Origin: Ktedonobacteraceae bacterium
GTDB taxonomy: Bacteria; Chloroflexota; Ktedonobacteria; Ktedonobacterales; Ktedonobacteraceae
Assembly: GCA_014896635.1 (NCBI GenBank)
Contig: JADBKA010000175.1
Location: 1 to 9,862, forward strand
Direction of reading: 5' to 3'
Length of the DNA: 9,862 nt
The translations under genes and the position numbers were made by a program. Every line of letters starts with the position of its first letter. Within the stretch, counting starts at the first letter, position 1. A model generated the notes under the pieces. That model saw only the letters and a list, made by a program, of their open reading frames with translations. It did no database searches and was not told the origin of the DNA. Below are positions 6,402 through 9,862 of this stretch, in pieces.

Positions 6402-6453
6402 CTTTCTAGAGGATGAGGGGCTGTGTGATTATGAGGAGAGTGTAGCTAGAAAG
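6402..6453 (+). promoter_or_regulatory. Possible ribosome-site-masking stem in the ABC leader
   Basis: CTTTCTAG (6402-6409) is the exact complement of CTAGAAAG (6446-6453), which overlaps the Shine-Dalgarno sequence of the downstream ABC gene. In an mRNA the 8-bp stem with a 36-nt loop would cover the ribosome site. The rest of 6207-6462 shows no gene and no promoter with convincing -35 and -10 boxes. TATAAAAT at 6324-6331 is the only AT-rich -10 candidate. Confidence 0.3.
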
Positions 6454-6455
6454 GA
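6450..6455 (+). promoter_or_regulatory. Shine-Dalgarno site that decides the start of the right ABC operon
   Basis: AAAGGA ends 7 nt before the GTG at 6463 but only 1 nt before the GTG at 6457. The spacing favours 6463 as the initiation codon. Confidence 0.5.
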
Positions 6456-6462
6456 TGTGTTT

Positions 6463-8337
6463 GTGAGTCAGGCAAAATCTGATGACACCCATTTAGCGTC
6501 CTCGTACAGCGATTCCTGGAGAGCAAACCTGCGTATTTATCTGCGTATTCTCGGTCTGTTGAAACCGCACTGGCTGGCAACGCTTGGCACGGTCCTCAGT
6601 GTTCTGCTGGCGACCGGCTTCGCTCTGGTTGTCCCCTGGCTGATCGCCTGGGTGGTTGATGTCGGCGTGCGGAGCGGCCATCTGGAAGATCTGCTACTCG
6701 CTGCCGGCGCGGTCCTGCTAGCGAGTGCGCTGCGCGGCTTTTTCGCCTATGGACAGGGTTACCTGTCTCAGGCCCTCTCAAATATCATCGCATATGATTT
6801 GCGCAAGCAAATGTATGATCATCTACAGCGTTTGAGTTTCTCATTCCATGACGAATCAGAAACCGGTCAGATTATGTCGCGCATGACGGCAGATATAGAG
6901 GCGGTGCGCAACTTTATCCCGCTGGGACTGGTACGCGGGCTGGTCGCGGTAGCAACCTTTGGTTCGGTCTCGGTCATCCTCTTCCTGCTAGACTGGCCGC
7001 TGGCGCTGATCACGCTGGTGAGCGTGCCGCTGTTACTGTTTCTCTCGCGCCAGGTCAGCCGACGCCTGCGCCCGCTCTGGCTGGGAGTGCAGAATGGAGC
7101 CGGCGAGCTAAGCACGGTTATGCAGGAGAGTTTGAGCGGGGTGCGCGTGGTAAAATCGTTTGCACGCGAAGATTTTGAGATTGAGAAGTTTGAGCAGAAG
7201 AATCGCACATTGCGCGGCCTCAATATGAAGGCGATGCGCCTTGCGGCCTGGAATCAGCCATTGATGGTGCTGGTGCTCAATATCATCACCGTACTGGTGG
7301 TCTGGGTCGGTGGCATTGCGGTTATCGGCAACCGCCTGAGTCTGGGGACGCTGGTGGCGGTGACACAGTATGTGCTGGTGCTGGCGACGCCTGTACGCAC
7401 GTTCGGCTTTATGATCAACTGGTTCACACGCGGCCTTTCTGGTGGCATCCGTGTCTTTGAGCTGCTGGACACAAAAACGACTATTGAGGATGCGCCTGAT
7501 GCGGTAGAACTGAAGGACGTGCAAGGACATGTGCGCTTTGAACATGTTTCATTTTCTTATAGTAATGGTAAAGAAGTCTTGCATGATATCAGCATTGATG
7601 CGCCGCCGGGCAAGGTCGTCGCGCTACTTGGCTCGACCGGCAGCGGGAAAAGCTCGCTACTGCATCTTTTGCCGCGTTTCTATGATGTAACTGCCGGGCA
7701 AGTGACGATTGACGGTCATGATGTGCGCAAGGTGACACTGCGTTCGCTGCGCCGTGCGATCAGCCTGGTGTTGCAGGATGTTTTTCTCTTCAATGCGACG
7801 ATCCGCGAGAACATTGCCTATGGCGTTGAAAATGTCACAGAAGAACAGATTATCGCCGCAGCGAAAATGGCGCGCATTCACGACTTTATCATGACGCTGC
7901 CCGATGGCTACGATACCTGGGTGGGCGAGCGCGGCGTGACGCTTTCTGGCGGGCAGAAGCAGCGCATCGCTATCGCGCGCACGCTGCTGCTCGATCCGCG
8001 CGTACTGGTGCTTGACGACTCGACGTCCAGCGTGGATATGGAGACGGAGTACCTGATTCAGCAGGCGCTGGATGCGGTGATGCGCGGGCGCACGACGTTC
8101 GTCGTGGCCTCACGCCTGCGCACGATCAAGCACGCCGATCAGATTCTCGTTATCGAAAACGGGCGTATTGTTGAGCGTGGCATGCATGCCACACTGGTAA
8201 AGCAAAACGGTCCCTACTCGCGCCTGTACGATCTACAATTGCGCGAGCAAGAAGAATTCGAGGCGCAGATGCTCCAGGCAAGCCAGCTACCCGCTAACAG
8301 ACCAGAGGATGAAGAGAAACGCGAGGTGATGCGATGA
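6463..8337 (+). CDS. ABC exporter half-transporter with degenerate ATP site, first gene of the right operon
   Basis: Complete type IV ABC exporter subunit of 624 residues from the GTG at 6463, chosen by ribosome-site spacing (a GTG at 6457 would add two). After a polar N-terminal tail, six TM helices are predicted (about 43-65, 75-95, 155-172, 176-196, 258-280, 296-318). The NBD has Walker A GSTGSGKSS (400-408), Q-loop LQD (Q438), a canonical LSGGQ (494-498) and D-loop SSVD. Walker B is VLVLD followed by Asp519 where catalytic Glu is expected, and the H-loop reads ASR, with Ser550 in place of His. Its own ATP site is therefore probably degenerate, while its intact signature would complete the partner's active site. 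A Glu/Gln-rich C-terminal tail (about 592-624) follows the NBD. The stop overlaps the next gene's start (ATGA). It is a relative of the first gene of the left operon but not a recent copy. Substrate unknown. Confidence 0.95.
   Translation: MSQAKSDDTHLASSYSDSWRANLRIYLRILGLLKPHWLATLGTVLSVLLATGFALVVPWLIAWVVDVGVRSGHLEDLLLAAGAVLLASALRGFFAYGQGYLSQALSNIIAYDLRKQMYDHLQRLSFSFHDESETGQIMSRMTADIEAVRNFIPLGLVRGLVAVATFGSVSVILFLLDWPLALITLVSVPLLLFLSRQVSRRLRPLWLGVQNGAGELSTVMQESLSGVRVVKSFAREDFEIEKFEQKNRTLRGLNMKAMRLAAWNQPLMVLVLNIITVLVVWVGGIAVIGNRLSLGTLVAVTQYVLVLATPVRTFGFMINWFTRGLSGGIRVFELLDTKTTIEDAPDAVELKDVQGHVRFEHVSFSYSNGKEVLHDISIDAPPGKVVALLGSTGSGKSSLLHLLPRFYDVTAGQVTIDGHDVRKVTLRSLRRAISLVLQDVFLFNATIRENIAYGVENVTEEQIIAAAKMARIHDFIMTLPDGYDTWVGERGVTLSGGQKQRIAIARTLLLDPRVLVLDDSTSSVDMETEYLIQQALDAVMRGRTTFVVASRLRTIKHADQILVIENGRIVERGMHATLVKQNGPYSRLYDLQLREQEEFEAQMLQASQLPANRPEDEEKREVMR
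8323..8330 (+). promoter_or_regulatory. Shine-Dalgarno site of the last ABC subunit
   Basis: GAGGTGAT matches the 3' end of 16S rRNA well, and its GAGG core is 7 nt from the ATG at 8334. It lies within the end of the upstream gene, consistent with coupled translation. Confidence 0.65.
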
Positions 8338-9862
8338 GAGCGAAAACGCCTGTTTTTCATCAAAAAATTGAGAAAAAGTACGAGAAATACAGATATGCGC
8401 TTGAGCGACGGCGGCATATCTGGCAAGAGAACAGCCTGGCAAGCTCGGATGAAGACGAGAATCTCGATTTTCGCTGGGAGCATATCCGCCTCTTCTTCCC
8501 TTACGTGAAGCGTTATCGTGGCACCGTCCTGCTGAGCGCCCTGTTGATGCTGGCTTACACGGGGTTGAACCTGGCGAATCCTTACCTGATCGGCGTGGCA
8601 ATAGATAGCTACATCTCTCATCGGGATCTGTCGGGCCTGGCCGGCATCAGTGTGGTGTTGCTAGGAGTGAACATTGCCATGTGGCAGGCGCAATACTGGC
8701 AGGTCTGGACCATGTCGTGGGCCGGCCAGCAGACGCTCTACCATCTCAGTTCAGATATGTTCGCGCATCTGCAAAAGCTCTCGTTGAGTTTCTATGACCA
8801 TACCCAGATCGGGCGGGTGATGTCACGCCTGCAAAGCGACATCGACGTGCTGGAAGCCATGCTTAGCTCTGGCCTACTCTCGATGCTTGGCTCGCTTGTC
8901 GCACTGCTTGGCATTATCGGCGCCATGCTGGCAATGAATGTGCAACTGGCGCTCCTTTCCTTCACTGTCCTGCCGTTGATGTTTGCCATCGCGGCGTTCT
9001 GGCAGCGTTTCGCCCAGAAATCGTTCAGGCGGACGCGGGCGGCGATCTCGCTGGTCAACTCGACCTTGCAGGAGAACATCTCCGGCATGCGTGTGATCCA
9101 GAGCCTGGTGCGTGAGGAGCGCAACCGCCGCGAGTTCGACGATCTCAACTCCTACAACCGCGACACGAATCTCGATTCGAGCCGCATCGCGGCGCTGGTG
9201 CTGCCACTGGTCGAAGTGGTGGCGGCGCTGGCAATCGCGCTGGTTGTGATCTTCGGCGGCTTGCAGGTAGCGCATGGCGCGTTACAGGTGGGCGTGCTGG
9301 TAGCATTCACGCTGTATATCAACCGTTTCTTCGACCCAATTCGTGATCTCTCCCAGCAATATACGCAATTGCAGCGAGCCGGGATCGCGGCAGAGCGTAT
9401 CTACCAGATCATGTCGATTCCGGTCGAGATCAAGGATCGTGCGGGCGCACAGGATCTGCCAACGGTGCGCGGCGATGTCGAGTTTCGCGATGTTGTCTTC
9501 GGCTACAAGCCGCAGCGCCCGGTGCTGCACGGACTGAATCTGCGCGCACAGGCAGGTCAGACGATTGCGATCGTGGGGCCGACAGGCGCTGGCAAGAGCA
9601 CGATCATCAGCCTGCTCACGCGCTTCTACGATATTCAGAGCGGCGCGATCCTGATTGATGGCCATGATATACGTGATGTGACGCAGCAATCCCTGCGTAC
9701 CCAGATCGGCGTAGTGCCGCAGGAGCCGTTTCTGTTTACCGGCACCATTCGGGAGAACATCCGCTACGGGCGGCTGGAAGCCAGCGACGAGGAGGTGATA
9801 GAGGCGGCGAAAGCGGTAGGAGCGCACGATCTGATCATTCAGCTTCCCGATGGCTATGAGAC
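8334..9862 (+). CDS. ABC exporter half-transporter, 3'-truncated by the window
   Basis: Second subunit of the right exporter. The frame opens at the ATG in the ATGA overlap and stays open for 509 codons to the right edge. It starts with a long basic and charged cytoplasmic segment (1-55, rich in Lys, Arg, Glu), then predicted TM helices near 63-90, 101-120, 181-200, 203-223, 285-309 and 319-338. The NBD begins near 380, with Walker A GPTGAGKST (415-423) and Q-loop VPQ (Q463), and the sequence stops just after LPDGYE, before the signature, Walker B and H-loop. By analogy with the left operon and known heterodimers it should supply the catalytic Glu and His that the upstream subunit lacks, but this cannot be checked here. 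Gene order and overlap make it the heterodimer partner of the preceding gene. Confidence 0.94.
   Translation, partial: MRAKTPVFHQKIEKKYEKYRYALERRRHIWQENSLASSDEDENLDFRWEHIRLFFPYVKRYRGTVLLSALLMLAYTGLNLANPYLIGVAIDSYISHRDLSGLAGISVVLLGVNIAMWQAQYWQVWTMSWAGQQTLYHLSSDMFAHLQKLSLSFYDHTQIGRVMSRLQSDIDVLEAMLSSGLLSMLGSLVALLGIIGAMLAMNVQLALLSFTVLPLMFAIAAFWQRFAQKSFRRTRAAISLVNSTLQENISGMRVIQSLVREERNRREFDDLNSYNRDTNLDSSRIAALVLPLVEVVAALAIALVVIFGGLQVAHGALQVGVLVAFTLYINRFFDPIRDLSQQYTQLQRAGIAAERIYQIMSIPVEIKDRAGAQDLPTVRGDVEFRDVVFGYKPQRPVLHGLNLRAQAGQTIAIVGPTGAGKSTIISLLTRFYDIQSGAILIDGHDIRDVTQQSLRTQIGVVPQEPFLFTGTIRENIRYGRLEASDEEVIEAAKAVGAHDLIIQLPDGYE

Noticed and set aside
7108..7545. Minus-strand open frame of 145 codons inside the third ABC gene
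   Set aside because: Shadow of the membrane-domain coding sequence, of low-complexity His/Gln/Arg composition, with no start signal.
9282..9827. Minus-strand open frame of 181 codons at the right end
   Set aside because: The plus-strand frame from 8334 runs through it with Walker A and Q-loop in the expected order, so this is a shadow.

Overview
The window is a bacterial chromosomal segment of about 9.9 kb. Two operons for heterodimeric ABC exporters lie at the ends, and a short, more AT-rich insert with a DNA methyltransferase and regulators lies between them. The organism cannot be named from the sequence. GC-rich exporter genes, a Gly/Pro-rich N-terminal tail on one subunit, a YafY/WYL regulator and apparently leaderless promoters would fit a free-living, Gram-positive-like or Chloroflexota (Ktedonobacteria-type) bacterium. 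That placement is a weak inference.

Layout. (1) 1-3451, + strand: two half-transporters with ATGA stop/start overlap. The first is cut by the left window edge. (2) 3484-4473, - strand: a YafY-type HTH + WYL regulator, convergent with the first ABC operon and carrying an unusual pair of CxxC motifs inside its WYL domain. (3) 4474-4604: a compact divergent promoter region with two extended -10 elements facing opposite ways and a 10-bp inverted repeat between them. (4) 4605-5690, + strand: a beta-class amino-methyltransferase with TSPPF, very like M.PvuII, so predicted to be an N4-cytosine enzyme for CAGCTG. (5) 5676-6206, - strand: a Cro/C1-type HTH protein whose 3' end overlaps the methyltransferase gene. 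Its C-terminal half contains a segment resembling the last ~39 residues of the PvuII endonuclease, including the Asn-Asn pair that reads the target bases. (6) 6207-6462: a non-coding leader with a CTGACA/TGTCAG inverted repeat and a possible Shine-Dalgarno-masking stem. (7) 6463-9862, + strand: a second pair of ABC half-transporters, again with ATGA overlap, the last cut by the right edge.

How the parts fit. In both ABC operons the first subunit lacks the catalytic Glu after Walker B (it has Asp) and the H-loop His (Gln in one, Ser in the other). In the left operon the second subunit is canonical in those positions. This is the asymmetric LmrCD/BmrCD/TM287-288 architecture, with one degenerate and one active ATP site. 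Substrates cannot be read from sequence; drug or lipid/peptide export is the usual role. The WYL gene may control one of the flanking exporters or its divergent partner, the methyltransferase.

The most interesting part is the middle. A PvuII-like methyltransferase has no recognisable endonuclease beside it, but its convergent neighbour joins a controller-like HTH to what looks like the endonuclease's recognition tail. The methyltransferase also ends in QSSLF, a good match to the sliding-clamp-binding motif. This may be a restriction-modification system turned into a methylation or regulatory system, or the scar of a deletion.
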